A DNA stretch of 64,000 nt from Mesorhizobium sp. STM 4661 (GTDB lineage: Bacteria; Pseudomonadota; Alphaproteobacteria; Rhizobiales; Rhizobiaceae). Made by a program: the position numbers and the translations under genes. Of the stretch, positions 52,173 through 61,526 are shown in pieces; the first letter of the stretch is position 1; each line of letters starts with the position of its first letter. Location of the stretch: assembly GCF_000359125.1 (NCBI RefSeq), contig NZ_CAAF010000047.1, forward strand, positions 62,001 to 126,000. The letters are read 5' to 3'. The notes under the pieces were generated by a model that ran no database searches, had not been told where the DNA came from, and worked only from the letters and a program-made list of their open reading frames with translations.

Positions 52173-52696
52173 AGCAATCGGTCCTCCAAGAGCTTCTAGA
52201 TTATGACCCAGTTACAGGACGGCTCACCTGGAAACGTCGTGACCTGAAGTGGTTCAAAGCTGAGCGTTGGCAGAAGCGGTGGAACACTCGACACGCTGGA
52301 AAAGAAGCTTTCACCTCGATTAACAACCGAGGCTATCTGTCAGGGTGCTTGTTGGGAAAGAAGGTTCTTTCTCAGCGAGTCATTTGGATCTGGATGACCG
52401 GTGAAATTCCTGTTGAGGTTGATCACGAGGATGGCGTCCGAACCAACAATCGCTGGACGAACCTTTTCAACAAATCCCACCAGGATAATAGCCGAAACCA
52501 GCGACTTCGGAATACCAACTCCTCGGGTTTCATGGGAGTCCACTTCAACACGAAGTGGGGAAAATATGTCGCCCAAATCCGTGAAGGCACGGTTCTACAT
52601 CTCGGCGCCTTCGACACAGCCGAGGCTGCTTCAGCAGTCTATGAGAAGGCAAAAATTGCTTTCGGATACCACTCAAACCATGGACGACAAATATGA
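52163..52696 (+). CDS. HNH-AP2 homing endonuclease (copy 4)
   Basis: 177 residues from GTG 52163. Core LSQRVIWIWMTGEIPVEVDH then EDGVRTNNRWTNL; AP2 domain NSSGFMGVHFNTKWGKYVAQI...AFDTAEAASAVYEKAK. Overlaps the rIIA end by ten bases and the rIIB start by four, so it separates a gene pair that is adjacent in T4. Confidence 0.88.
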   Translation: MPLEQSVLQELLDYDPVTGRLTWKRRDLKWFKAERWQKRWNTRHAGKEAFTSINNRGYLSGCLLGKKVLSQRVIWIWMTGEIPVEVDHEDGVRTNNRWTNLFNKSHQDNSRNQRLRNTNSSGFMGVHFNTKWGKYVAQIREGTVLHLGAFDTAEAASAVYEKAKIAFGYHSNHGRQI

Positions 52697-53457
52697 ACGC
52701 AATCCCATACACCATCTCCCGTGACGCCCTCACGGTCTTCCTTCAGGGCGTGCCTCATTCCATGGACGACAGCCACCCGAACTACACCCAGGTCCGGGAC
52801 ATGCTCGGCACCGATCTCGACGAGGATGAGCTGATAAAGCTCGTCTCCTATCGCGAGGAGCTGAAGGCGATTACCGACAACTACGGTGATGTATCAGTCG
52901 GCGTGGACTGCGTCCTTTACAAGGGTAGGGCAGTCTCCACCTACCTGACCCAGAGCATGCTGACCCTGATGGGTCTCGGCAAGGACATCGGCCCTTGGGC
53001 TCGGTTCATGGACAAGCTCTATCTAAACCCGTCGAAGACGGCGGTTGATGAGCTGTTCCTGTGGCTGGAGAAGGCCAACATGCCGATCACCACCAACGGC
53101 AACTTCCTCGCCTACAAGAAGGTCAGGGACGACTACACCTCGTTCCAGCTAAACCCCGATGGCACCAGTGTCGACAACCGCGTCGGCGCCAGCCCCTCGA
53201 TGCCTCGCAACGAAGTCGACGATAACCGCGACAAGCACTGTAGCGCCGGCCTGCACTTTTGCTCTTGGCACTACCTGCCTCACTACAGGGGCGGTCAGGG
53301 CAAGGTCATAATCGTCGAGGTCAACCCGGCCGACGTGGTGGCGATCACCGCCGACTATCAGAACTCCAAGGGCAGGGCCTGGACCTACAAGGTGGTCGGA
53401 GAAATCGACCAGGTCCACACCGAGTTCGCCTTCGCGGGAGTACCGCTCGCCGACTAA
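52693..53457 (+). CDS. rIIB: rIIB-like protein
   Basis: 254 residues, homologue of T4 RIIB. The C-terminal half carries the signature: NPSKTAVDELFLWLEKANMP, ITTNGNFLAYKKVRDDY, MPRNEVDDNRDKHCSAGLHF and CSW, VNPADVVAITADYQNSKGRA and WTYKVVGEI. The N-terminal helix-turn-helix of T4 RIIB is reduced or absent. It probably acts with RIIA at the membrane against exclusion systems. Ends at a terminator 23 bases on. Confidence 0.88.
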   Translation: MNAIPYTISRDALTVFLQGVPHSMDDSHPNYTQVRDMLGTDLDEDELIKLVSYREELKAITDNYGDVSVGVDCVLYKGRAVSTYLTQSMLTLMGLGKDIGPWARFMDKLYLNPSKTAVDELFLWLEKANMPITTNGNFLAYKKVRDDYTSFQLNPDGTSVDNRVGASPSMPRNEVDDNRDKHCSAGLHFCSWHYLPHYRGGQGKVIIVEVNPADVVAITADYQNSKGRAWTYKVVGEIDQVHTEFAFAGVPLAD

Positions 53458-53479
53458 CCCCCCGTACTTCCCACCCCTG

Positions 53480-53511
53480 CAAAGGCTCGCTTCGGCGGGC
53501 CTTTTGCTTTT
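53480..53511 (+). terminator. Terminator after rIIB
   Basis: AAAGGCTCGCTTCGGCGGGC plus CTTTTGCTTTT, nearly identical to the hairpin at 41.23 kb; the next gene's GAGGAA follows within three bases. Confidence 0.85.
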
Positions 53512-53528
53512 ATGAGGAACTTTCCAGA

Positions 53529-54247
53529 ATGCACTTCCATTTGACGGAGGTGAGTACGAACAGCAAAACAGGCCCAATCCCCGTAGCCACAGTTTCGAAC
53601 GAAAGTTGTCCGACGAGCTGTCCGCTGCTCGGCGCCGGCTGCTACGCGGAAAACGGCCCTCTTCGTATTCACTGGGACGCGGTGACGAAAAAACAAAAAG
53701 GATGGAATTCGAAGAATTTACTAAAAGGGTTAGAAAGTTGCCACGTCATGGGCTTTGGAGGTATGGACAAGCGGGTGACTTACCGGGGGAGGGTGATACA
53801 ATTGATCCAGTTCAACTAATTGAGTTGGCCAAAGCGAACCAGAACCGACCGGTGATCGCCTTCACCCACAAGCCTCCAACGGAGGAAAATTTGGAAGCAC
53901 TCCAACAGGCTTCCGACCTGGGGTTCAAGGTCAATCTGTCCGCCGACAACATGGCGGAAGCCGATGAATTCTGTGATCTGGGGGTTTCGGTCGTCGTCGT
54001 CCTACCACTTGAGTATTCGAGAAAGACCAAGGGTAAAGAGTGGCTGGAAACGATTACCGCTTATAAGGAGAGAACAAAATCTCTCCCAAAAACCACGCCA
54101 AAGAAAAGGCGAATTGCTGTTTGCCCAGCAACCTATACCGACACTCGTTGCAGTGAGTGCCGGATATGCTCAAACCATGAAAGAAACGGGATAGTCGTCG
54201 GGTTCCCCGTCCATGGGTCGAGAAAACTAAAGATTAAAACAGGGTAA
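53529..54247 (+). pseudogene. Conserved Cys-rich phage protein, frameshifted (or -1 frameshift)
   Basis: A family widespread in phages (I believe DUF7227). Frame 1 from ATG 53529: MHFHLTEVSTNSKTGPIPVA, CPTSCPLLGAGCYAENGPL, HWDAVTKK. It continues one frame back as FTKRVRKLPRHGLWRYGQAG then DLPGEGD, NLSADNMAEADEF, VVVVLP and a closing CSECRICSNHERNGIVVGFP. The switch is at a run of six A (53688-53693), read AAA AAA in frame 1. Either one A is missing or a programmed -1 slip is used. Function unknown; the Cys cluster suggests metal binding. Confidence 0.7.
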
Positions 54248-54303
54248 AATGCGGTGGATCAACTTCACCTGGGTGAACAACACCCGAAACATTGAGGCAT
54301 GAA

Positions 54304-54525
54304 ATGAGTAGCGTAATCGATGCACTAACAGCGGAGGTGATAAACAACCTCTTACGAGAGCTTGCGTCAGAACTAGACCTCCACTACGAAGAGGGTGATT
54401 TCTTCGCCCTAACGCCGACCCTCGATCGAATGAAGGCTGCCGCCACGCTGGTTGAGAAGAACGGCTTCGAACTTCCTGACAGCTACCGACACATCCTTCG
54501 TCGCTATAATATGCAACGCCAATAA
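54304..54525 (+). CDS. Small early protein, unknown
   Basis: 73 residues from ATG 54304 with GAGG six bases upstream. All-helical, acidic (VIDALTAEVINNLLRELASE...SYRHILRRYNM). Not recognised. Confidence 0.6.
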   Translation: MSSVIDALTAEVINNLLRELASELDLHYEEGDFFALTPTLDRMKAAATLVEKNGFELPDSYRHILRRYNMQRQ

Positions 54526-54858
54526 TATAAGAGGTGGCTAATCTGCCCGCTTTTTTATCACAAAGATTGATATTTGTTCTGGTAGTACCAAAACGCTCTT
54601 GCTCTTTGTTTCACGCTGTAACATAAGCGTTAACAGGGCTTCGAAACCCGGATCGCAATAGAGGGCACCCTGTGCTCTCGAACTCGTGGCGTCACTTGGC
54701 GGTGTCGCCCAAACCTGGCTTTGGCCGGGGGCGGTGCGTCATGTCCAGGCGAGAGCTAAAAGCCACCGGCTTGTCTTGCGACAAGTTTCGAACCCCCGGC
54801 TCGGGGGCCGAGTAAGCAGTGAAACTTTTCCTCGCAACCTCTTGGGACCGTTGCAAAA
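54526..54858. promoter_or_regulatory. Control region upstream of excisionase/integrase
   Basis: 333 bases without a gene. Two hairpins: CTTGTC/GACAAG with loop TTGC (54770-54785) and CCCCCG/CGGGGG with a 3-base loop (54793-54807). A/T-rich sequence at 54555-54615 may hold a promoter. Likely leader and regulatory DNA for the integration genes. Confidence 0.5.
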
Positions 54859-55031
54859 ATGTACCTAGTACTGTCGGATATTGCGCCTCAGCTTCAGGTG
54901 TCGACGAGGACTCTCGCCTACTGGGCACAGAGAGGTATGCTTCCCGGAGCTATTAAACTGGGACGTATATGGAAGGTAAGGTCTCGCGAATACCACCTTT
55001 GGCTCAATCAAAAGCATGAAGCAGGCATCCC

Positions 55032-56255
<1,224 letters not shown>

Positions 56256-56385
56256 TGATTTCGGCCCGGCAACGCAAGTCCAAAAACCGACGACACGAAA
56301 ACCATCCACCTTGCCGCCGACGCCATTGCGCAGTAATGACGGGGCATACAGCGGCGGTGCCGCTGCACGTTAGAACGAGGTGGCC

Positions 56386-56691
56386 ATGTCCGCGCGCATT
56401 TTCAGCCCAGCCAAAACCGCGATGCAGTCCGGCAAGGCCAAGACCGGCCACTGGGTGCTCGAATTCGATCCCGAGATGCGCAAGAAGATCGATCCGCTGA
56501 TGGGCTATACCACGTCGGGCGACATGCGCAGCCAGATCAGGCTCACCTTCGACACCAGGGAAGAGGCGGTCGCCTATGCGCAGAAGGAGGGGCTCGCCTT
56601 CCGCGTCGAGGAGCCGAAGGAAACCAAGCGCCGCCAGATTTCCTATGCGGAGAATTTCCGCTATGACCGCAGGACGCCCTGGACGCATTGA
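56386..56691 (+). CDS. NADH dehydrogenase accessory subunit (NDUFS4-like)
   Basis: 101 residues from ATG 56386 (GAGG five bases upstream). Matches the ETC complex I subunit conserved region: MSARIFSPAKTAMQSGKAKT...HWVLEFDPEMRKKIDPLMGY, with REEAVAYAQKEGL and YAENFRYDRRTPWTH at the end. In alphaproteobacteria this accessory subunit is needed for complex I stability. Host gene, single transcription unit between two tRNAs. Confidence 0.9.
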   Translation: MSARIFSPAKTAMQSGKAKTGHWVLEFDPEMRKKIDPLMGYTTSGDMRSQIRLTFDTREEAVAYAQKEGLAFRVEEPKETKRRQISYAENFRYDRRTPWTH

Positions 56692-56752
56692 CCGGCAATG
56701 CCGGGAGTTGATTCCGGCGCATGATTTCAGCCGGCCCATGGGTCGGCGCAGC

Positions 56753-56829
56753 GGTCCCGTAGCTCAGCTGGATAGAGCACCGGCCTTCTAAGCCGATGGT
56801 CACAGGTTCGAATCCTGTCGGGATCGCCA
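56753..56829 (+). tRNA. tRNA-Arg (TCT)
   Basis: 77 bases with CCA. D arm GCTC/GAGC, anticodon loop CTTCTAA (TCT), T-loop TTCGAAT, acceptor GGTCCCG/CGGGATC with one G-U pair. Host gene. Confidence 0.92.
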
Positions 56830-57044
56830 ATCTCTTCAGGTCCGTTCCGGACGCATGTGTCCCAATTTGCACCGGAAAGGCTGGCGAAGCCTGTCTTTTT
56901 TCGGATATCGCTAGTCGTCCGGTCGGCGGACAGGATTCGGCGTCGCGGACACCTCATGTGCTTGCGTTCATTCCATGTCCGCAGTCGAAGAGGGGTGGAC
57001 CGTACTCGCCAATGGCGGCCAATCTGAACGGGGTGGATCCGCGA

Positions 57045-58265
57045 ATGACACTGACGGGCGCGGCGGCGTTGCTGATCCTGATCCTGACCTATGCCGGCGT
57101 TGCCATCGGCAGGATCCCCGGGCTGCGCCTCGATCGTGCAGGCATCGCGCTGCTCGGCGGTGCGGCGATGATCGGCATCGGCGCGCTCGGCATGGAGGAC
57201 GCCTACCGCGCCATCAACTTCGACACCATCACGCTGCTGCTCGGCATGATGATCGTCGTCGCGCATCTGAAAATATCGGGCGCCTTTCGCGCGCTCGGCG
57301 CGGTCGCCATCGAGCATGCGCACGCACCCTTCATGCTGCTGGTCATGGTGACAGTGCTGACCGGTCTCTTGTCGGCTTTCCTGGTCAACGACGCAATCTG
57401 CCTGGTCATGGCGCCGATCGTCGTCCACGTTACCCGCGTTATCAACCGCAACCCGGTTCCCTACCTGATCGCCACGGCCACCGCGTCGAATTGCGGCAGC
57501 GTCGCCACCATCACCGGCAACCCGCAGAACATGGTCATCGGCGCACTGTCGGGGATTTCCTATCCGGCCTTTTCGGCTGCACTTGCGCCGGTGGCGCTGT
57601 TCGGCCTCGTCGCCGTCATCGTCATCGTGCGCATCGTCTACCGGGCCGAATTCGCGCGCCAGACCGAGCTCAGCCCCGAAGTCTATCGCGGCCGCATGCT
57701 GCCGGGTCAGGTGCTGAAAGCGTCGGTCGTCTGCGTCGGGCTGGCGATCGCCTTCTTTGCCGGGGTTCCTGTCGCCAAGGCAGCGCTGATCGGTGGCGCC
57801 ATCCTCCTGGTCACCCGCGCCATCAAGCCGTCGCGCATCTACCGCGAGATCGATGGGCCGCTGCTGTTCATGTTCGCCGGCCTGTTCGTCGTCGTCGCCG
57901 GCGCCGAAAAGACGCTGCTCACGCCCGACATCGTCGCCTCGGCAAAGGACCTCGGACTGGGCGATGTCTGGCGGCTGTCCGGCTTCACCGCGGTGCTGTC
58001 CAACATCATGAGCAATGTGCCGGCGGTGCTGGCGCTGCGGCCGTTCATTCCCGGCCTCGAAAACCCCGAGCGCGCCTGGCTGGTGGTGGCCATGAGCTCG
58101 ACATTGGCCGGCAATTTCACGTTGCTCGGCTCAGTCGCCAACCTGATCGTCGCCGAGCAGGCGCGGGTTTCCGGCACGCCGCTCTCCTTCGGCGCCTTCT
58201 TCAAGGTCGGCCTGCCGCTGACGCTGGTCACGTTGCTCGCCGGAACGGCGTGGCTGGCGTATTAG
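57045..58265 (+). CDS. Anion/citrate-type membrane transporter (ArsB/NhaD superfamily)
   Basis: About 406 residues from ATG 57045; an in-frame ATG at 57012 is possible. Roughly ten to eleven membrane spans (GAAALLILILTYAGVAIGRI; MLLVMVTVLTGLLSAFLVND...). Family motifs: FLVNDAICLVMAP and the repeat copy LSNIMSNVPAVL, with ATASNCGSVATITGNPQNM between. This is the ion-transporter superfamily with re-entrant SNCG/GNPQN loops; the substrate could be arsenite, citrate or another anion. The tail overlaps the convergent tetR gene by 38 bases. Confidence 0.85.
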   Translation: MTLTGAAALLILILTYAGVAIGRIPGLRLDRAGIALLGGAAMIGIGALGMEDAYRAINFDTITLLLGMMIVVAHLKISGAFRALGAVAIEHAHAPFMLLVMVTVLTGLLSAFLVNDAICLVMAPIVVHVTRVINRNPVPYLIATATASNCGSVATITGNPQNMVIGALSGISYPAFSAALAPVALFGLVAVIVIVRIVYRAEFARQTELSPEVYRGRMLPGQVLKASVVCVGLAIAFFAGVPVAKAALIGGAILLVTRAIKPSRIYREIDGPLLFMFAGLFVVVAGAEKTLLTPDIVASAKDLGLGDVWRLSGFTAVLSNIMSNVPAVLALRPFIPGLENPERAWLVVAMSSTLAGNFTLLGSVANLIVAEQARVSGTPLSFGAFFKVGLPLTLVTLLAGTAWLAY

Positions 58266-58842
58266 GCGCGCCGGATCTTGCCTGCACAAGCATTGCGGCG
58301 GCATGCCCGGCCGCTTCGACATAGTCGGGATTGCGGTGGATGAGCATGATCGAGAAGGCGCCGTCCATGAGAAGCACGATCTCGCGCGCCAGCATTTGCG
58401 GCTCACTGATGCCGTGGCTCGACAGTTCGCCGGCCAGCCATGTCTCGAACCTGGTCTTGTGCCGCGCCCCGGCCTTGACCGCGGGATGTCCGGGCATCGA
58501 GGCCAGTTCCGCCGCTGTGCGCAGGAAGCCGCAGCCTTTCCATTTGGGGTGGCGGGTCACACGCGCCAGATTGGTGAAGATCGCTTCCACCTTCTTGTCC
58601 GCGCCGCCTTCGGCGTCGTCGAACCAGCCGGCCATCTGTTTCAGATTGGGCTGATCGCGGCCATCGAGATAGGCGGCGATCAGGTCGTCCTTGCTCTTGA
58701 AGTGATAGTAAAGCGTGCGCTTGGTGAGGCCGGCCTTTGCGGCCACCGCGTCGACGCTGACGCGGCCGATGCCTTCGCCATAGAAGAGCTTCGTCGCGGC
58801 ATCGACAATGCGCTTGCGGGTAGAACTTGTGGCTTCAGGCAT
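58228..58842 (-). CDS. TetR-family regulator
   Basis: 204 residues from ATG 58842 (a longer open frame upstream lies antisense to the hydratase gene and is not real). N-terminal TetR helix-turn-helix: KRIVDAATKLFYGEGIGRVS, VDAVAAKAGLTKRTLYYHFK. The C-terminal domain has MAGWFDDAEG...GCGFLRTAAELASMPGHP, the type found with short TetR_C regulators of stress or fatty-acid genes. Divergent from the enoyl-CoA hydratase by 84 bases, which it may control. Confidence 0.9.
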   Translation of the reverse strand: MPEATSSTRKRIVDAATKLFYGEGIGRVSVDAVAAKAGLTKRTLYYHFKSKDDLIAAYLDGRDQPNLKQMAGWFDDAEGGADKKVEAIFTNLARVTRHPKWKGCGFLRTAAELASMPGHPAVKAGARHKTRFETWLAGELSSHGISEPQMLAREIVLLMDGAFSIMLIHRNPDYVEAAGHAAAMLVQARSGAPNTPATPFRRAT

Positions 58843-58926
58843 GCTGCCATGTATACCGACTAGTGAATATACATACAATGAGGAACCTGATCCTTTGCGG
58901 CCATCGCATGCCGGAAAGGGAAAGAG

Positions 58927-59811
58927 ATGACCGACCTCGTACTGAGCGAAACGCGCGACGGGATCGCGGTGCTCACCCTCAATCGCCCCGAAAAACTCAA
59001 CGCCTTGAACTACGCGCTGATCGACCGGCTGCTTGCGGTTCTCGACGACATTGAAGTCGACGATGCCGTCCGCGCGGTCGTCCTCACCGGCGCGGGCGAG
59101 CGCGCCTTCTCCGCCGGCGGCGACATTCCCGAATTCTCCGCCAGCGTTGCCGGCGGCGCCGATATCGCGCTGCGCGACTTCGTCATGCGCGGCCAGCGGC
59201 TGACGGCGCGGCTGGAAGCCTTCCGCAAACCCGTCATCGCGGCCGTCAACGGCCTTGCCTTTGGCGGTGGCTGCGAGATCACCGAAGCGGTGCCGCTCGC
59301 CATCGCCAGCGAGCGCGCGTCGTTTGCCAAGCCCGAGATCAATCTTGCCATGCCGCCGACGTTCGGCGGAACACAGCGCTTGCCGCGGCTGGCCGGGCGC
59401 AAGCGCGCGCTCGAATTGCTGCTGACGGGCGAGGCATTCTCGCCGCGGCGTGCATTTGAGCTCGGTCTCGTCAACCAGGTGGTGCCGCATGAGGATCTGA
59501 TGCCGGCGGCGCTCGATCTCGCCCGTCGCATCGGCCGCCACTCGCAAGCAGCGGTCGCGAGCATCCTCACGGCAGTGGCGCGTGGCCTCAACCAGAGCAT
59601 CGCCGAGGGCTTGCTGGTCGAGACCGAGCAGTTCGCCCGCATGGCCCCGACCGCCGATCTGCGTGAAGGGCTGGATGCCTGGATCGCACGGCGCGAGCCG
59701 AGCTATGACGGTTCGTGGGCGCATATCGCGCGGCCGGATGAGGCGAGGAGGGCATCGCTGGCGCAGGACCGGGGCGGCACCGGCGTCAAACGGCCATGGC
59801 CGGCGCCCTAA
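58927..59811 (+). CDS. Enoyl-CoA hydratase/isomerase family protein
   Basis: 294 residues. Crotonase motifs: NRPEKLNALN, the oxyanion-hole strand GERAFSAGGDIPEF, the catalytic region NGLAFGGGCEITEAVPLAIA (first Glu) and KPEINLAMPPTFGGTQRL (second Glu). Both catalytic glutamates are kept, so hydration of trans-2-enoyl-CoA in beta-oxidation or amino-acid catabolism is likely. AGGGAAAGAG precedes the ATG. Tail overlaps metC by four bases, convergent. Confidence 0.9.
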   Translation: MTDLVLSETRDGIAVLTLNRPEKLNALNYALIDRLLAVLDDIEVDDAVRAVVLTGAGERAFSAGGDIPEFSASVAGGADIALRDFVMRGQRLTARLEAFRKPVIAAVNGLAFGGGCEITEAVPLAIASERASFAKPEINLAMPPTFGGTQRLPRLAGRKRALELLLTGEAFSPRRAFELGLVNQVVPHEDLMPAALDLARRIGRHSQAAVASILTAVARGLNQSIAEGLLVETEQFARMAPTADLREGLDAWIARREPSYDGSWAHIARPDEARRASLAQDRGGTGVKRPWPAP

Positions 59812-60977
59812 CCGGCGGCCGCCGCCGCCAAGCCACGGGCAAGATCGGCCTTGAGGTCGTCGACATCCTCCAGTCCGATCTGCAGGCGGATCAGTGGTCC
59901 GTCATAGGGGCCCTTGGCGACGGTGCGGTCGCCGAGGAAGACCGGCACCGCAAGGCTCTCATAGCCGCCCCAGGAATAGCCGAGGCCGAATATGCAGAGC
60001 GCATCGAGGAAGGCGTGCTGCTGTTTCTGGCCGCCACCCTTGAGAACGATCGAAAAGATGCCGCTGGAGCCGCAAAAGTCGCGCTTCCACAGCCCGTGGT
60101 CGGGATGGCTGGGCAGCGCCGGATGCAGCACGCGCGCCACGCCGGGCTGGCGCTCGAGCCAGCCGGCGATATCGAGCGCGCTGCGCTGATGGTGGTCGAG
60201 GCGCACGCCCATCGTGCGCAGGCCGCGCAACACCTGGTAGACGTCGTCGGGTCCGGCGCAGCAGCCCATCGTGTAGAAGGTTTCGCAAAGCTGTTTCCAG
60301 CAGGCAGCGTTGGCCGACACCGTGCCCAGCAGCACGTCGGAATGGCCGGCCGGGTACTTCGTCGCCGCGTGGATCGAGATGTCGACGCCGTGGTCGAGCG
60401 GGCGGAAGTAGAGCGGCGTTGCCCAGGTGTTGTCCATCATGACGATCGCACCCGCGGCATGTGCTGCCTTGGCGATGGCCGGTATATCCTGCACCTCGAA
60501 CGTGTTGGAGGCCGGCGATTCGGTGAACACCACCCTTGTGTTGGGCTTGATCAGCGCCGCGATGCCGGCGCCGGCATGCGGATCGTAATATTCGACGTCG
60601 ACGCCCAGCCGTTTCAGCATCGTGTCGGCGAAATTGCGCGTCGGGTGATAGACGGAATCGACGATCAGGAGATGATCGCCGGACGACAGGAAGGCCAGCA
60701 ACGGCACCATCACCGCCGCCAGGCCCGAGGGCACCATGATCGTGCCGGCCGAACCCTCCAGCGCGTCGATCGCGGCGGCCAGCGCATCGGTGGTCGGCGT
60801 GCCGCGCGTGCCGTAGGTGTATTTCTGGCTGCGCGCCGCCATCGCCGCCGCATTGGGATAGAGCACGGTCGAGGCATGCACGACGGGCGGATTGACGAAG
60901 CCGAAATAGTCGAGCGGATTGTTGCCCGAGTGGGCGAGCCGCGTGTTGATGCCAATGTCGCCGCCGTTTTTTGCCAT
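59808..60977 (-). CDS. metC: Cystathionine beta-lyase
   Basis: 389 residues from ATG 60977 (MAKNGGDIGINTRLAHSGNN); longer in-frame starts have no ribosome-binding site. PLP fold-type I, Cys/Met-metabolism family: SQKYTYGTRGTPTTDALAAA, VPSGLAAVMVPLLAF, MMDNTWATPLYFRPL, SIHAATKYPAGHSDVLLG (PLP lysine) and SWGGYESLAVP. It cleaves cystathionine to homocysteine in methionine synthesis. The metC gene next to aap transport genes is a known rhizobial arrangement. Confidence 0.9.
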   Translation of the reverse strand: MAKNGGDIGINTRLAHSGNNPLDYFGFVNPPVVHASTVLYPNAAAMAARSQKYTYGTRGTPTTDALAAAIDALEGSAGTIMVPSGLAAVMVPLLAFLSSGDHLLIVDSVYHPTRNFADTMLKRLGVDVEYYDPHAGAGIAALIKPNTRVVFTESPASNTFEVQDIPAIAKAAHAAGAIVMMDNTWATPLYFRPLDHGVDISIHAATKYPAGHSDVLLGTVSANAACWKQLCETFYTMGCCAGPDDVYQVLRGLRTMGVRLDHHQRSALDIAGWLERQPGVARVLHPALPSHPDHGLWKRDFCGSSGIFSIVLKGGGQKQQHAFLDALCIFGLGYSWGGYESLAVPVFLGDRTVAKGPYDGPLIRLQIGLEDVDDLKADLARGLAAAAAG

Positions 60978-61526
60978 TGCTCTTTCGCTCTGTAGTGAAG
61001 CGCTAGCCATAGTGCGGCGGCACGGGTCGTGCAACCGCCCGGCATCGGCCAAGCAGCCGACTTCGAATACGCCAATTCTCTTGGCGATGTGGCAGTGATG
61101 CCGAGTAGGTCCGGAGGATGGATTCCCTAATGCATGTCGCACAAAAGTGCGCAGCGGTTTTTGCGATAACGACATGCATGAAAACAAGACCTTAAAACGC
61201 GTCGCATGAATCCGTTCAAATGCGACGCGCTTTAAGGAAACCCGCATTGGCGCTGATCGGATTCTGCCAATTCCGTTTGCGTTGCTTGCTACTTTCCGAT
61301 GCGTTTGTCTGCAATTCAGGCATTTCAGGCAATTGGTTTTCAAACTCTTTCGGTTTCGGTCATTTCCCTTGACCTCACGGGAATAATCGCCTTCGATGCA
61401 GTTTGTGAATGGGAGGCAGCGCGTCGGCTACGATGCGGGGGTTCCGGGAATGGGCCGGAACCGGAGCTGCGTTCACACGGGAAAAAGATCAGGCTTTGCC
61501 TGACAACAGAAAAGGGTCTGTGGGTC
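60978..61526. promoter_or_regulatory. Intergenic region between metC and aapJ
   Basis: About 550 bases with no gene. It holds the divergent promoters for metC and the aap operon and a chromosomal palindromic repeat (61129-61237). AAAAGGG lies 13-19 bases before the aapJ start. Confidence 0.6.
61129..61237. repeat. Rhizobial dispersed palindromic element
   Basis: TGCATGTCG (61131-61139) pairs with CGACATGCA (61170-61178), bracketing GTGCGCAGCGGTTTTTGCG. A second hairpin follows, with AAAACGCGTCGCAT pairing with ATGCGACGCGCTTT. The layout matches short repeats scattered between genes in Rhizobiales genomes; recognised from general knowledge, not searched. Confidence 0.6.

Noticed and set aside
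56975..58324. 449-residue plus-strand frame across the transporter
   Set aside because: Arg/His/Pro-rich out-of-frame shadow of the membrane transporter.
58843..59724. Upstream extension of the TetR open frame to 498 residues
   Set aside because: Runs antisense through the enoyl-CoA hydratase gene; the TetR domain starts at ATG 58842.
60978..61343. N-terminal extension of metC to 511 residues
   Set aside because: Would cover the palindromic repeat and intergenic DNA; the family N-terminus begins at ATG 60977.
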